Origin: Rugosimonospora sp040255525
Lineage (GTDB): Bacteria; Actinomycetota; Actinomycetes; Mycobacteriales; Micromonosporaceae
Direction of reading: 5' to 3'
DNA: 64,000 nt
NCBI GenBank assembly: GCA_040255525.1
Contig: JBDZVD010000006.1
Coordinates: 1 to 64,000 of the forward strand
Position 1 is the first letter of the stretch; every line of letters begins with the position of its first letter. The notes under the pieces were generated by a model. That model saw only the letters and a program-made list of their open reading frames with translations. It searched no databases and was not told the origin of the DNA. Made by a program: the position numbers and the translations under genes. Below are positions 16,298-24,470 of this stretch, in pieces.

Positions 16298-17425
16298 ATG
16301 GCGACCGAGAAGGATCTGGCCAGGTCCGTAGAGGCGGAGGAGGAGGGCGAGCCGGCCGAGCCGGTGAGCCCGCGCACGGTCTTCCGCTGGGCGGTGGCCG
16401 CGAGCCTCGCGGTGGTGGTGGTCTACGTCGCGTACCACGTGGTGTATGCCGTCCGGGACGTACTGGTCGAGATCCTCATCGCGGCGTTCGTCGCGATCAG
16501 CCTCGACCCGCCGGTACGCTGGCTGATCCGGCACGGCATCAAGCGTTCCCGGGCGGTCGCCATCGTCCTGATCCTCGTCCTGGGCGTGACGGCCGGCCTG
16601 CTGATGCTGTTCATCCCGCCACTGATCCAGCAGGGCGGCAAGCTGACCACCAGCTTCCCGGACTACCTCAACCACCTGCGGTCCAGCTCACCGGGGCTGC
16701 GCGGGCTGGAGAACCGGTTTCACCTCCAGGGCACCATCGACGACCTGACCCGGACGCTGCCCGCCCGGCTCGGCCACCAGGCGGTCGGCTTCACCCAGAA
16801 GTTCCTCGGCGCGGTGGTCTCCGCGCTGCTGGTGCTGGTGCTGACCGTGTACTTCATGGCGGACCTGCCGAGGCTGCGCCGGGGCCTGGTACGGCTGTTC
16901 TCCCGCCGGTACCGGCGGCCGGTCAACGACGCGGTGAACGTGGTCATCGACAAGGTCGGCTCGTACATGATCGGAAATCTGATCATCTCCGGGATCGCCG
17001 GCGTGTCGTCGCTCGCGGCGCTGGAGGCGCTGCGGATCCCGTTCGCCCTGCCGCTGGCCGTGTTCGTCGCGGTCACCGACCTGATCCCGCTCATCGGCGC
17101 GGCGATCGGCGCGATCGTCGCGGTGATCGTCGCGCTGGCCACCACCGACCTGTGGCCGCACGCGATCGTGCTCGGCCTGTTCTTCCTGCTCTACCAGCAA
17201 CTGGAGAACTACCTGATCGCCCCGCGGGTGCTGCGCAACACGGTGGCCATCCCCGCGCTCGCGGTGCTGCTCGCCGCCCTGCTGGGCGGCACCGTACTCG
17301 GCCTGGTCGGCGCGTTGATCGCGATCCCGCTGGCCGCCGCGGTGAAGGTAATAATGACACCTGTGCTCCGCGCCCGCGATGCGGAGCAGGCCGGGGCTAC
17401 GCTCGACGCCGATGGCCCAGAATGA
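16298..17425 (+). CDS. AI-2E family transporter (TqsA/PerM-like membrane protein)
   Basis: 375 aa with about eight hydrophobic segments: a pair near residues 30-65, one near 85-105, one near 185-200, and a C-terminal cluster from about 230 to 355. It carries the family features IAAFVAISLDPPVRWL, the central amphipathic region, VTDLIPLIGAAIGAIVA and LYQQLENYLIAPRVL. Members export small molecules, AI-2 in E. coli TqsA, or act as Na+/H+ antiporters; the substrate here is unknown. ATG 16298. The 3' end overlaps the dgt start at 17412 by 14 bases, so the two genes form an operon. Confidence 0.9.
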   Translation: MATEKDLARSVEAEEEGEPAEPVSPRTVFRWAVAASLAVVVVYVAYHVVYAVRDVLVEILIAAFVAISLDPPVRWLIRHGIKRSRAVAIVLILVLGVTAGLLMLFIPPLIQQGGKLTTSFPDYLNHLRSSSPGLRGLENRFHLQGTIDDLTRTLPARLGHQAVGFTQKFLGAVVSALLVLVLTVYFMADLPRLRRGLVRLFSRRYRRPVNDAVNVVIDKVGSYMIGNLIISGIAGVSSLAALEALRIPFALPLAVFVAVTDLIPLIGAAIGAIVAVIVALATTDLWPHAIVLGLFFLLYQQLENYLIAPRVLRNTVAIPALAVLLAALLGGTVLGLVGALIAIPLAAAVKVIMTPVLRARDAEQAGATLDADGPE

Positions 17426-18752
17426 TGACCTGGATCTGGCCGGACCCGGCGGCGGCACGGGTCTTGCCGGTCTGCCGCTCGCCCCGCGCGAACCGGGCGA
17501 CGCCGCCGCGGCCAGGTTCGAGCAGGAGCGCTGCGTCGAGGAGCCGCCCAAGGACACCCGCACGCTGCCGGTCGAGGGCGAGCGCACGCAATTCCAGCGC
17601 GACCGGGCGAGGGTCCTGCACTCCGCCGCGTTCCGCCGGCTGGCCGCCAAGACGCAGGTGCACACGGCCGGCTCGGACGACTTCCTGCGCACCCGGCTGA
17701 CCCACTCCCTGGAGGTCGCGCAGATCGCCCGGGAGATGGGTGCCCAGTTGGGCTGCGACCCGGACGTCGTGGACACCGCCGGGCTCGCCCACGATCTGGG
17801 GCACCCGCCGTTCGGGCACAACGGGGAGGACGCGCTCAACGAGATGGCCCGCCCGTGCGGCGGGTTCGAGGGCAACGCCCAGACCCTGCGGGTACTGACC
17901 CGGCTGGAGGCCAAGACCATCCGGCCGGACGGCAGCTCCGCGGGCCTCAACCTCACCCGGGCATCGCTGGACGCCTGCTGCAAGTACCCGTGGCCGCGCG
18001 CCGAGGGGATCCGCAAGTTCGGGGTGTACGCCGACGACATGCCGGTCTTCCGCTGGCTGCGGGCCGGTGTGCCGGACCCGCACCGGCGCTGCCTGGAGGC
18101 GCAGGTCATGGACTGGGCCGACGACGTCGCCTACTCCGTCCACGACGTCGAAGACGGCATCCACGGCGGGTACATCGCCCTGCGCGGCCTGCGCGACGAC
18201 AACGTCGAACGGGCCGAACTGTGCGCCGACGTGGCCGGGTCGTACTCGGCCGAGTCCGCCTCCGACCTGGTCGCGGTGCTCGACGAGCTGCTGTCCGACC
18301 CGGTGTTCACGCCGCTGTACTCCTACGACGGCAGCCACCGCTCGATGGTCGCGCTCAAGCAGGTCACCAGCGTGCTGACCGGCCGGTTCGTCGCCGCCGC
18401 GGTGGGCGCCACCCGGTCGGCCGCCGGCCCCGGCCCGCTGCGCCGGTACGCCGCCGATCTGGTCGTACCGCGGCGTACCCGGGCAGAGTGCGCGCTGCTC
18501 AAGGGGCTCGCCTTGCGGTACGTGATGCGCCGCCCGGGTGCCCGGCCGTGGTACGAGCAGCAGCGGGAGATCCTCACCGGCCTGGTGCGCGCGCTGAGCC
18601 TGCGCGCCCCGCACGGGCTCGACCCGGTGTTCGCCCCGCTCTGGCAGGCCGCCCCGGACGACGCGGCGAGGCTGCGGGTAATCGTTGATCAGGTCGCCAG
18701 CCTGACCGATCCGGGCGCCATCTCGTGGCACCGGCGCCTGGTCGGCGGCTGA
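17412..18752 (+). CDS. dgt: Deoxyguanosinetriphosphate triphosphohydrolase-like protein
   Basis: Hydrolyses dNTPs to nucleoside and triphosphate, controlling dNTP pools. 446 aa. The HD-domain metal ligands are visible as RLTHSLEVAQIAREMG, then AHDLGHPPFGHNGEDAL, then MDWADDVAYSVHDVEDG. The segment FQRDRARVLHSAAFRRLAAKTQV marks the dGTPase family. ATG 17412 lies inside the end of the AI-2E gene; an upstream in-frame start at 17379 is less likely. In many actinomycetes dgt neighbours dnaG, but here they are about 25 kb apart. Confidence 0.93.
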   Translation: MAQNDDLDLAGPGGGTGLAGLPLAPREPGDAAAARFEQERCVEEPPKDTRTLPVEGERTQFQRDRARVLHSAAFRRLAAKTQVHTAGSDDFLRTRLTHSLEVAQIAREMGAQLGCDPDVVDTAGLAHDLGHPPFGHNGEDALNEMARPCGGFEGNAQTLRVLTRLEAKTIRPDGSSAGLNLTRASLDACCKYPWPRAEGIRKFGVYADDMPVFRWLRAGVPDPHRRCLEAQVMDWADDVAYSVHDVEDGIHGGYIALRGLRDDNVERAELCADVAGSYSAESASDLVAVLDELLSDPVFTPLYSYDGSHRSMVALKQVTSVLTGRFVAAAVGATRSAAGPGPLRRYAADLVVPRRTRAECALLKGLALRYVMRRPGARPWYEQQREILTGLVRALSLRAPHGLDPVFAPLWQAAPDDAARLRVIVDQVASLTDPGAISWHRRLVGG

Positions 18753-18835
18753 ATCGTGTCCCCACCGGTGAACGGATGCCGGAACCGGCGCGTGAGGATA
18801 GGTTGAGGTCGGTAGTTCTCTATGCGGAGGTGGCA

Positions 18836-20089
18836 GTGGACGAGCGGGTTTTCGTCATCGTCGGGGCGTCGCTGACCGGTGCGAAGGCGGCCGAAGGCCT
18901 GCGCGACGCCGGCTTCGAGGGGAAGATCATGCTGATCGGTGAGGAGATCGAGCGACCGTACGAGCGGCCTCCACTGTCCAAGGGCTACCTGCAGGGCAAC
19001 GACCCGCGCGACGGCGCGTTCGTGCATCCGGAGGAGTGGTACGCCGAGCATGACGTGACCCTGCGCCTCGGCACCCGGGTCACCGCCCTGGACCCGGCCG
19101 CGCACTCGTTCACGCTCGACGGCGTCGACACGGTCGGGTACGACAAGCTGCTGCTGGCCACCGGGTCGCGGGTACGCCAGCTCGACGTGCCCGGCTCCGA
19201 GCTGGACGGGGTGCGCTACCTGCGCACCATGCCAGAGTCCGACGAGCTGCGCGAACGGCTGAGCCGCGGCGGCAACGTGGTGGTCGTCGGGGCCGGCTGG
19301 ATCGGCCTGGAGACCGCCGCCGCCGCCCGGGGCTACGGCGCCTCGGTGACCGTGGTCGAGCTGGACACCCTGCCGCTGCGCCGGCCGCTCGGCGACGAGC
19401 TGGCCTCGTTCTTCGCCGAGCTGCACAAGGCGCACGGGGTCACGCTGCGCCTCGGCACCAAGGTACGGGAGTTCCGCGGTTCGGACGGCAAGCTCACCGG
19501 CGTGGTGCTCGACGACGGTTCCGAACTGCCGGCCGACCTGGCCGTCGTCGGCGTGGGCATCATGCCCGCCACCGAACTGGCGGTGACCTCCGGGCTGACG
19601 GTGGACAACGGGATCGTTACGGACGCCTCGCTGCGCACCTCGGATCCGGACGTGTACGCGGCCGGAGACGTGGCCAACACGCACAACCCGCTGATGGGGC
19701 GGCCGGTCCGGGTGGAGCACTGGGCCAACGCGTTGGCCGGCGGCGAAGCCGCGGGCCGGTCGATGGCGGGTGAGGAGGTCACCTACGACCGGGTGCCGTA
19801 CTTCTTCACCGACCAGTACGACCTGGGCATGGAGTACGCGGGCTATGTCGAGCCGGGCGGTTACGACCGCATCGTGTACCGGGGCGACCCGTCGTTCGTG
19901 GACGGCAAGACGCCGGAGTTCATCGCGTTCTGGGTCAAGGACGGCCGGGTGCTGGCCGGGATGAACGTCAACGTCTGGGACGTGACGGACGACATCCAGG
20001 CGCTGGTCCGGGCGGGGTATGCGGGCAAGGCGGTGAACCTGGACAAGCTCGCCGACTCCGGCGTGCCGCTGCCGGACCTGATCGCCTAG
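18836..20089 (+). CDS. FAD/NAD(P)H-dependent oxidoreductase, putidaredoxin/rubredoxin reductase type
   Basis: 417 aa. The N-terminal FAD motif is VIVGASLTGAKAAEGL, the NAD(P)H motif near residue 145 is VVVGAGWIGLETAAAARG, and the second FAD motif is DVYAAGDVANTHNP. A C-terminal reductase domain (about 325-417) ends the protein. Such flavoproteins pass electrons from NAD(P)H to a ferredoxin that serves a P450 or dioxygenase. Neither partner lies next to it, so the redox partner is unknown. GTG 18836 is chosen because GGAGG stands five bases upstream. A hairpin at 20117-20150 follows. Confidence 0.9.
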   Translation: MDERVFVIVGASLTGAKAAEGLRDAGFEGKIMLIGEEIERPYERPPLSKGYLQGNDPRDGAFVHPEEWYAEHDVTLRLGTRVTALDPAAHSFTLDGVDTVGYDKLLLATGSRVRQLDVPGSELDGVRYLRTMPESDELRERLSRGGNVVVVGAGWIGLETAAAARGYGASVTVVELDTLPLRRPLGDELASFFAELHKAHGVTLRLGTKVREFRGSDGKLTGVVLDDGSELPADLAVVGVGIMPATELAVTSGLTVDNGIVTDASLRTSDPDVYAAGDVANTHNPLMGRPVRVEHWANALAGGEAAGRSMAGEEVTYDRVPYFFTDQYDLGMEYAGYVEPGGYDRIVYRGDPSFVDGKTPEFIAFWVKDGRVLAGMNVNVWDVTDDIQALVRAGYAGKAVNLDKLADSGVPLPDLIA

Positions 20090-20116
20090 CCGCCGGTCTC
20101 AACCGAAGCCCGCTGG

Positions 20117-20150
20117 GCCGAGCACCGTACCTGAACGCACGATGCTCGGC
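20117..20150. terminator. Hairpin between convergent flavoprotein and MmcQ genes
   Basis: GCCGAGCA (20117-20124) pairs with TGCTCGGC (20143-20150), a perfect 8-bp stem with an 18-base loop, between two converging genes. Confidence 0.5.
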
Positions 20151-20166
20151 ATGGCGGCGTTCGACG

Positions 20167-20562
20167 TCACGCACCGAGGTACTCCGTCGCCAGGCGCTTC
20201 GGGGCGCGGGACAGCCACGCCTCGACGATCAGCTCCTCCAGCTCGGGTACCGGGATCCGGTCCAGGCGCACCAGCACGGCCGGGTACCCGTTGAAGTGCG
20301 GGGTCGTGAAGTACACCGACTCGTTGTCGGCGATCAGAGCCTCCTTGGCGCCCAGGTCGGGTACCCGTGCGGCCAGCACCGGCCCGGTCGGCGCCGAGGT
20401 GCCGAGCGCCTCCAGATCGCCACGGCGCAGCGGCCGCTCCCAGACGAATCCCTTGTCCTTGACGCGCCACTGGGCGCTGCCCTCGCGGGATGGCTGTTCG
20501 GTCGTCTCCGGCAGCGCCAGCGCGATCTGGCGCACGTCGTCCCAGGTGGCCATGCCCCTCAC
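20167..20562 (-). CDS. MmcQ/YjbR family DNA-binding protein
   Basis: 131 aa of the small double-wing YjbR fold: MATWDDVRQIALALPETTE at the N-terminus, WRVKDKGFVWERPLR, VYFTTPHFNGYPAVLVRLD, and a C-terminal helix with LIVEAWLSRAPKRLATEY. The fold resembles nucleic-acid binding modules, and the cellular role is not established. GTG 20562 and ATG 20553 are both possible starts; ATG 20553 gives the common family start MATWDD but leaves the ribosome site AGGGG almost touching it. Confidence 0.85.
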   Translation of the reverse strand: MRGMATWDDVRQIALALPETTEQPSREGSAQWRVKDKGFVWERPLRRGDLEALGTSAPTGPVLAARVPDLGAKEALIADNESVYFTTPHFNGYPAVLVRLDRIPVPELEELIVEAWLSRAPKRLATEYLGA

Positions 20563-20721
20563 TGTAAGGCGGATGGTCGGTGCCCAGGGTACGAGCGGGA
20601 ATCTGGCCGGGCGTGACCGTCTGCGACGCGCCGGCCGCCAGGATCACCGACAGGCGGTACCCGGTCGCACCACCAGGAAGATCACGAAAGTCACAGGTCG
20701 CGGAGCGCGGAGATCGCGACG

Positions 20722-20738
20722 GGCTTAGCCTTTAAGCC
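20722..20738. promoter_or_regulatory. Inverted repeat upstream of alpha/beta hydrolase
   Basis: GGCTTA (20722-20727) and TAAGCC (20733-20738) around five bases, in an AT-richer patch 32 bases before the GTG start at 20770. Possibly an operator. Confidence 0.3.
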
Positions 20739-20769
20739 GCACAGTCCGATGGCTTGGGGGAGTGAGATC

Positions 20770-21546
20770 GTGCGGTTCGTCGAGACACCCGACGGCGTGC
20801 GGCTGGCCTATGAGTCCGCCGGCACCGGGCAGCCGGGCATACTGCTGGTGCACGGCTGGTGCTGCGACCACACGTACCTCGCGCCGCAGCGCAGCCACCT
20901 CGCCAACCGGTACGCGGTGGTCGCCCCGGACCTGCGTGGCCACGGCGACAGCGGGCGCCCGGAACCGCGACTCGGCACGTACGACGTGGAGACGCTGGCC
21001 GACGATGTGCTCGTGGTCGCCCAGGACGCCGGCCTGGATCGCCCGATCATCGTCGGGCACAGCCTGGGTGCGCTGGTCGCGCTGGCCTGCGCGGCCCGGC
21101 CCGGGGCGGTACGCGCGGCGGTGATGATCGAACCGGCGCCGATGTTCCCCGGACGGCGCAAGGAGTACCTACAGCATTCGGTGCCCGACGTCGCCGAGGA
21201 CCATGACGGCTCGTGGCGCCGGGACTTCGCTGCCGGCCTGCTCAAGCCGACCGACACCGTCCGCCGCGCGGAGACCATGGCGGCCATGGGCGCGGTACCG
21301 CCGCCGATCGCCTCGGCGGTGCTGCACAGCTTCGCCCGCTTCGACGGCGCCGATCCGCTGTCGCGTGCCGAGGTCCCGCTGCTGGCGATCACCGCGGGTT
21401 CCGGCGAACGGGGGCTACGCGAGCACCCCGCGGTTTCCGTCGGCCGTACCGTGGGTGCCGGGCACTTCGCCCAGTTGGAGGTACCCGAGCAGGTCAATGC
21501 CATGATCGACCGGTTTCTCATGATCAACGGACTGGGGGCTCCCTGA
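20770..21546 (+). CDS. Alpha/beta hydrolase
   Basis: 258-aa alpha/beta hydrolase fold protein. The oxyanion region is LLVHGWCCDHTY, then LRGHGDSGRP; the nucleophile elbow is GHSLGA and the catalytic His lies in GAGHFAQLE. The cytoplasmic enzyme could be an esterase, epoxide hydrolase or C-C hydrolase; residues around the elbow do not decide. GTG 20770 has GGGGGAG about six bases upstream, which I prefer to ATG 20749. A palindromic hairpin follows the stop. Confidence 0.85.
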   Translation: MRFVETPDGVRLAYESAGTGQPGILLVHGWCCDHTYLAPQRSHLANRYAVVAPDLRGHGDSGRPEPRLGTYDVETLADDVLVVAQDAGLDRPIIVGHSLGALVALACAARPGAVRAAVMIEPAPMFPGRRKEYLQHSVPDVAEDHDGSWRRDFAAGLLKPTDTVRRAETMAAMGAVPPPIASAVLHSFARFDGADPLSRAEVPLLAITAGSGERGLREHPAVSVGRTVGAGHFAQLEVPEQVNAMIDRFLMINGLGAP

Positions 21547-21547
21547 C

Positions 21548-21570
21548 CGCCGGCGCCGAGGACGCCGGCG
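21548..21570 (+). terminator. Short hairpin after alpha/beta hydrolase
   Basis: CGCCGGCG occurs at 21548-21555 and 21563-21570. The unit is self-complementary, so the copies form an 8-bp stem with a seven-base loop just after the stop at 21544-21546. Confidence 0.45.
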
Positions 21571-21619
21571 ACCGCCGCGATCAGGCCATGGGACGCTTGG
21601 TCCGATTTACCCTTGATGG

Positions 21620-22384
21620 GTGGTGGCAGCGTGGCGTACCCGCCGGGTCCTGCCGGCCCTCGTCGCACTCGCCGGTGTGGCCGTGGCCGGATGCTCCGGC
21701 GACACCCGACCGCCGGTCCGGCCGTCCGTGGCCGTCGGCGCGAGCCCGGGCCCGTCCCGTGCCCCGACCCTGATGCCGACCGGTCCGCTGCCGTCCTCGG
21801 CTCCCGGCGGGACTCCCTCCTTCACCGCCACGGTGGCCACGCTCACCGCCACCGATCTGGCGCACACCTGGCACAGCGGCTGTCCGGTGAACCCCTCCGA
21901 CCTGCGGCTGATGCACCTGAGTTTCTGGGGATTCGACAGGCGGCCGCACATCGGCACCATAGTCGTCAACGCGTCGGTGACCAGCGACGTCGCGACGATC
22001 TTCAGTGTGCTGTACCAGCAGCAGTTTCCCATCCGGCGCATGCAGCCGGAAGACGCCTTCAACGGCAGCGACACGGCGTCGATGGCGGCCGACAACACCT
22101 CGGGCTTCAACTGCCGCCCGCCGGGTGCGACCGGGGCGGCCCACTCGCCGGAGCACGCCCTGGGGAAAGCGATCGACGTCAATCCGGTGGAGAACCCGGA
22201 CGCGTCGGGCAACGACATCATGCCGCCGGCCGGTAAGGACTTCCTGAACCGCTCCGACGTGCGCGCGGGGATGGCCGTGCCGAACGGCGTACTGGTCAAA
22301 GCCTTCGCCGCGGCAGGATGGGTCTGGGGCGGCCCGTCCGCGTCCGGGCCGGACTACCAGCACTTCAGCACGAACGGCAGGTGA
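21620..22384 (+). CDS. Lipoprotein with M15-type D-Ala-D-Ala carboxypeptidase domain
   Basis: 254 aa. The signal peptide ends in the lipobox VAVAGC, with lipidation expected at about Cys25. A Pro/Ser/Thr-rich spacer (about residues 26-70) precedes a C-terminal M15 peptidase domain (about 95-254). The zinc motif is visible as AHSPEHALGKAIDVNP (S..H..G.A.D) and the third ligand as DYQHFS. The family cleaves peptidoglycan stem peptides, fitting an extracytoplasmic lipid-anchored enzyme. GTG 21620 and GTG 21623 are adjacent alternative starts. It stands alone, converging on alkB. Confidence 0.83.
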   Translation: MVAAWRTRRVLPALVALAGVAVAGCSGDTRPPVRPSVAVGASPGPSRAPTLMPTGPLPSSAPGGTPSFTATVATLTATDLAHTWHSGCPVNPSDLRLMHLSFWGFDRRPHIGTIVVNASVTSDVATIFSVLYQQQFPIRRMQPEDAFNGSDTASMAADNTSGFNCRPPGATGAAHSPEHALGKAIDVNPVENPDASGNDIMPPAGKDFLNRSDVRAGMAVPNGVLVKAFAAAGWVWGGPSASGPDYQHFSTNGR

Positions 22385-22396
22385 GCCCGTCGAGGC

Positions 22397-23029
22397 TCAG
22401 CGCACGCCACGGGGTCGGAACTGGACGCTGATCCGGGCACCGGCCGGCCGGGCGGTCTTCGGAACGGCGTGTTCCCAGGTGCGCTGGCAACTGCCGCCCA
22501 TCACGATCAGATCGCCGTGACCGAGGTCGTGCCGCAGCGCCGGTCCCCCACCGCAGCGGGGCCGCAGCAGGAGTGCGCGGGGTGCGCCGACGGACACGAT
22601 CGCGACCATGGTGTCCTGGACCGAGCCGCGGCCGATCGTGTCGCCGTGCCAGGCGACGCTGTCGCGACCGTCGCGGTACAGGCACAGCCCGGCGGTGCAA
22701 AACCGCTCGCCCAGCTCGGCGCCGTAGTGCCCGTCGAGCGCGTCGCGGGCCGCCACCAGGGCGGGATGCGGCAGCGGCTGGTCCTCTCCGTAGAAGCTGA
22801 GCAGCCGGGGCACGTCCACCACCCGCTCGTACATCTGGCGCCGCTCGGCATGCCACGGCACACCGGTCAGCAACTCCTCGAACAGGGCGTCGGCGCCGAG
22901 CATCCAGCCCGGCCGCACGTCGACCCAGGCGCCGTGGCACAGCGTGGTGCGCCGCACCGTGCCGCCGAGCGTGTCCGGCCGGATCTCCTCGGCCATGTCG
23001 AGCAGGGAGGCTTGAAACGCGGCCGTCAT
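22397..23029 (-). CDS. alkB: Alpha-ketoglutarate-dependent dioxygenase, AlkB family
   Basis: 210-aa Fe(II)/2-oxoglutarate dioxygenase that directly repairs alkylated bases in DNA or RNA by oxidative demethylation. The iron ligands are the His and Asp of WHGDTIG and the later His of TWEHAVPK; the 2-oxoglutarate-binding Arg lies in RISVQFRPR. The substrate-side segment LCLYRDGRDSVAWHGD is typical of bacterial AlkB. ATG 23029 gives the normal family length. It diverges from an NTF2-like gene; the 216-base gap shows no clear operator. Confidence 0.9.
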   Translation of the reverse strand: MTAAFQASLLDMAEEIRPDTLGGTVRRTTLCHGAWVDVRPGWMLGADALFEELLTGVPWHAERRQMYERVVDVPRLLSFYGEDQPLPHPALVAARDALDGHYGAELGERFCTAGLCLYRDGRDSVAWHGDTIGRGSVQDTMVAIVSVGAPRALLLRPRCGGGPALRHDLGHGDLIVMGGSCQRTWEHAVPKTARPAGARISVQFRPRGVR

Positions 23030-23245
23030 GCGGCCAGCCTAGCTCATCGTTCGGACAGGCGTTCGACAGTCGCGGCGCGGACGGGACACGGCCTTTCGGT
23101 GAAGCCCGGCCACTCCGGATCGTGCCGCCCTCGCGGCCGACTGAAGCAGTTCACGCCGCCGCTCTCACGCCGGCCGGCGTCACATCTGCGGGGGCTGCGG
23201 CGTCGTACTACAAGAGGCCACACCCTTGGGGAAGGACGGGCAGCG

Positions 23246-23686
23246 ATGCCGGCGCAGCGCGAGGAAGACGAAGCAGAGATCAGGCATCAGATCGGCAGGA
23301 TCGTGGAAGGCATCCGGGCCAAGGACCTCGAATGCCTGAAGCGGATCTACGCGACGGATGTCGTGTCTTTCGACGTCGAGCCGCCGCTACAGCACGTCGG
23401 GGTGGAGGCGAAGTTGCGGAACTGGGCGAAGGTGTTCGCGTTCTTCCAGGCTGTGGACTACGAGCTTCGTGACCTGACCGTCACCGTGGGTGGCGACGTG
23501 GCGTTCGGGCACGGTTTCGGGCGGCTCAGCGGCACGCTGAACAACGGGGTGGCGACGAACGGGATGTGGGTCCGAGGCACCTTCTGCTTCCGCAAGCTCG
23601 ACGGTGATTGGCTGATCGTGCACGACCAGGCCTCCGTGCCGTTCGACATCACGACCGGCGCGGGAGTGGTCGACCTCGAGCCGTGA
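23246..23686 (+). CDS. NTF2-like/SnoaL-type nuclear-transport-factor fold protein
   Basis: 146 aa with the cone-shaped alpha+beta pattern of ketosteroid-isomerase-like proteins: a long helix (IRHQIGRIVEGIRAKDLECL), then YATDVVSFDVEPPLQHVG, an aromatic-rich central part, and strands ending GTFCFRKLDGDWLIVHDQASVPF. Such proteins are isomerases, hydratases or ligand-binding domains; no catalytic Asp set is clear enough to name a reaction. ATG 23246 has GGGGAAGGA upstream. Nothing nearby indicates its pathway. Confidence 0.75.
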   Translation: MPAQREEDEAEIRHQIGRIVEGIRAKDLECLKRIYATDVVSFDVEPPLQHVGVEAKLRNWAKVFAFFQAVDYELRDLTVTVGGDVAFGHGFGRLSGTLNNGVATNGMWVRGTFCFRKLDGDWLIVHDQASVPFDITTGAGVVDLEP

Positions 23687-23756
23687 TGAGTCGCCGGCGC
23701 CCCGAGCCGAGCCGGCGGGGTGCCGGCGGATCCGTGAGCGACTCGGCCGCCGGGCT

Positions 23757-24287
23757 TCACGACGCGAGGTGCGCGCGGGCGGACGCTGCGAAGAGCAGCG
23801 CGACACAGGTCATCGCGAGCGCGAGTGACACGAGGTCGGTCGCGACCGCGGCCACGCCGATATCCAGCGTGCCGCCTCCCGGCAGTCCGCGTCCGCCGGA
23901 CAGGGCGTTGGCAACGGACGCGAAGGCGGCGAAGAGGAACCCGAGCATCACGCAGGCACCGTCGCACAGCGCGGCCAATCCGTGCGCCGCCGCGGCGCCG
24001 GCCATCCCGATCGCGACCGCCACGCGTGCGCCGTAGCGACACCGGCGGACGCGGATGATGAGCATGGCACCGACCCCGACAAGCGCCAACGCCTTGCCGG
24101 ACTCCCCGATGCGGGTCAGGGTCGCCACCGACACCCCCTCGATCCGGCTGTGCGTACCGGGTCCGGGCTGGCCGAAACGCCTCATGAACTCCCAATGCAG
24201 CAGCCAACTGGCGACGGTGAGGATCGCCAGGGCGACGGCGGCGTTGACGGCGGCGTTGACGGCGGGCGGCCGAGGCAATGGCTGCAC
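23757..24287 (-). CDS. Hypothetical membrane protein with four TM segments
   Basis: I do not recognise a family. The 176 residues contain four hydrophobic stretches: about 15-32, 62-79, 85-120 (small-residue rich, with HGLAALCDGACVMLGFLFA) and 145-170. The GTG start at 24287 has no good ribosome site, so the true start may lie further in. A direct repeat gives NAAVNAAV at the N-terminus. It lies downstream of the PL11 gene on the same strand, separated by about 180 bases with no visible terminator. It could be a DUF998-like protein, but support is weak. Confidence 0.5.
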   Translation of the reverse strand: MQPLPRPPAVNAAVNAAVALAILTVASWLLHWEFMRRFGQPGPGTHSRIEGVSVATLTRIGESGKALALVGVGAMLIIRVRRCRYGARVAVAIGMAGAAAAHGLAALCDGACVMLGFLFAAFASVANALSGGRGLPGGGTLDIGVAAVATDLVSLALAMTCVALLFAASARAHLAS

Positions 24288-24470
24288 CGGAACGTTCTAC
24301 CAGATCCCACCCGCTTCGTGCCGGGACGTGACAGCCGGGCACGAGGCGCGATCGATGGCCTGTTGCCGGGTGGGTCGGCGACGACGGCCCACGGACGGCC
24401 CAGCTCGGGGCAGGCCGGTCGAGATGATTTCTCAGACCGGCCGTGCCCCGAGGTCCCGTCGGTCAGGCCG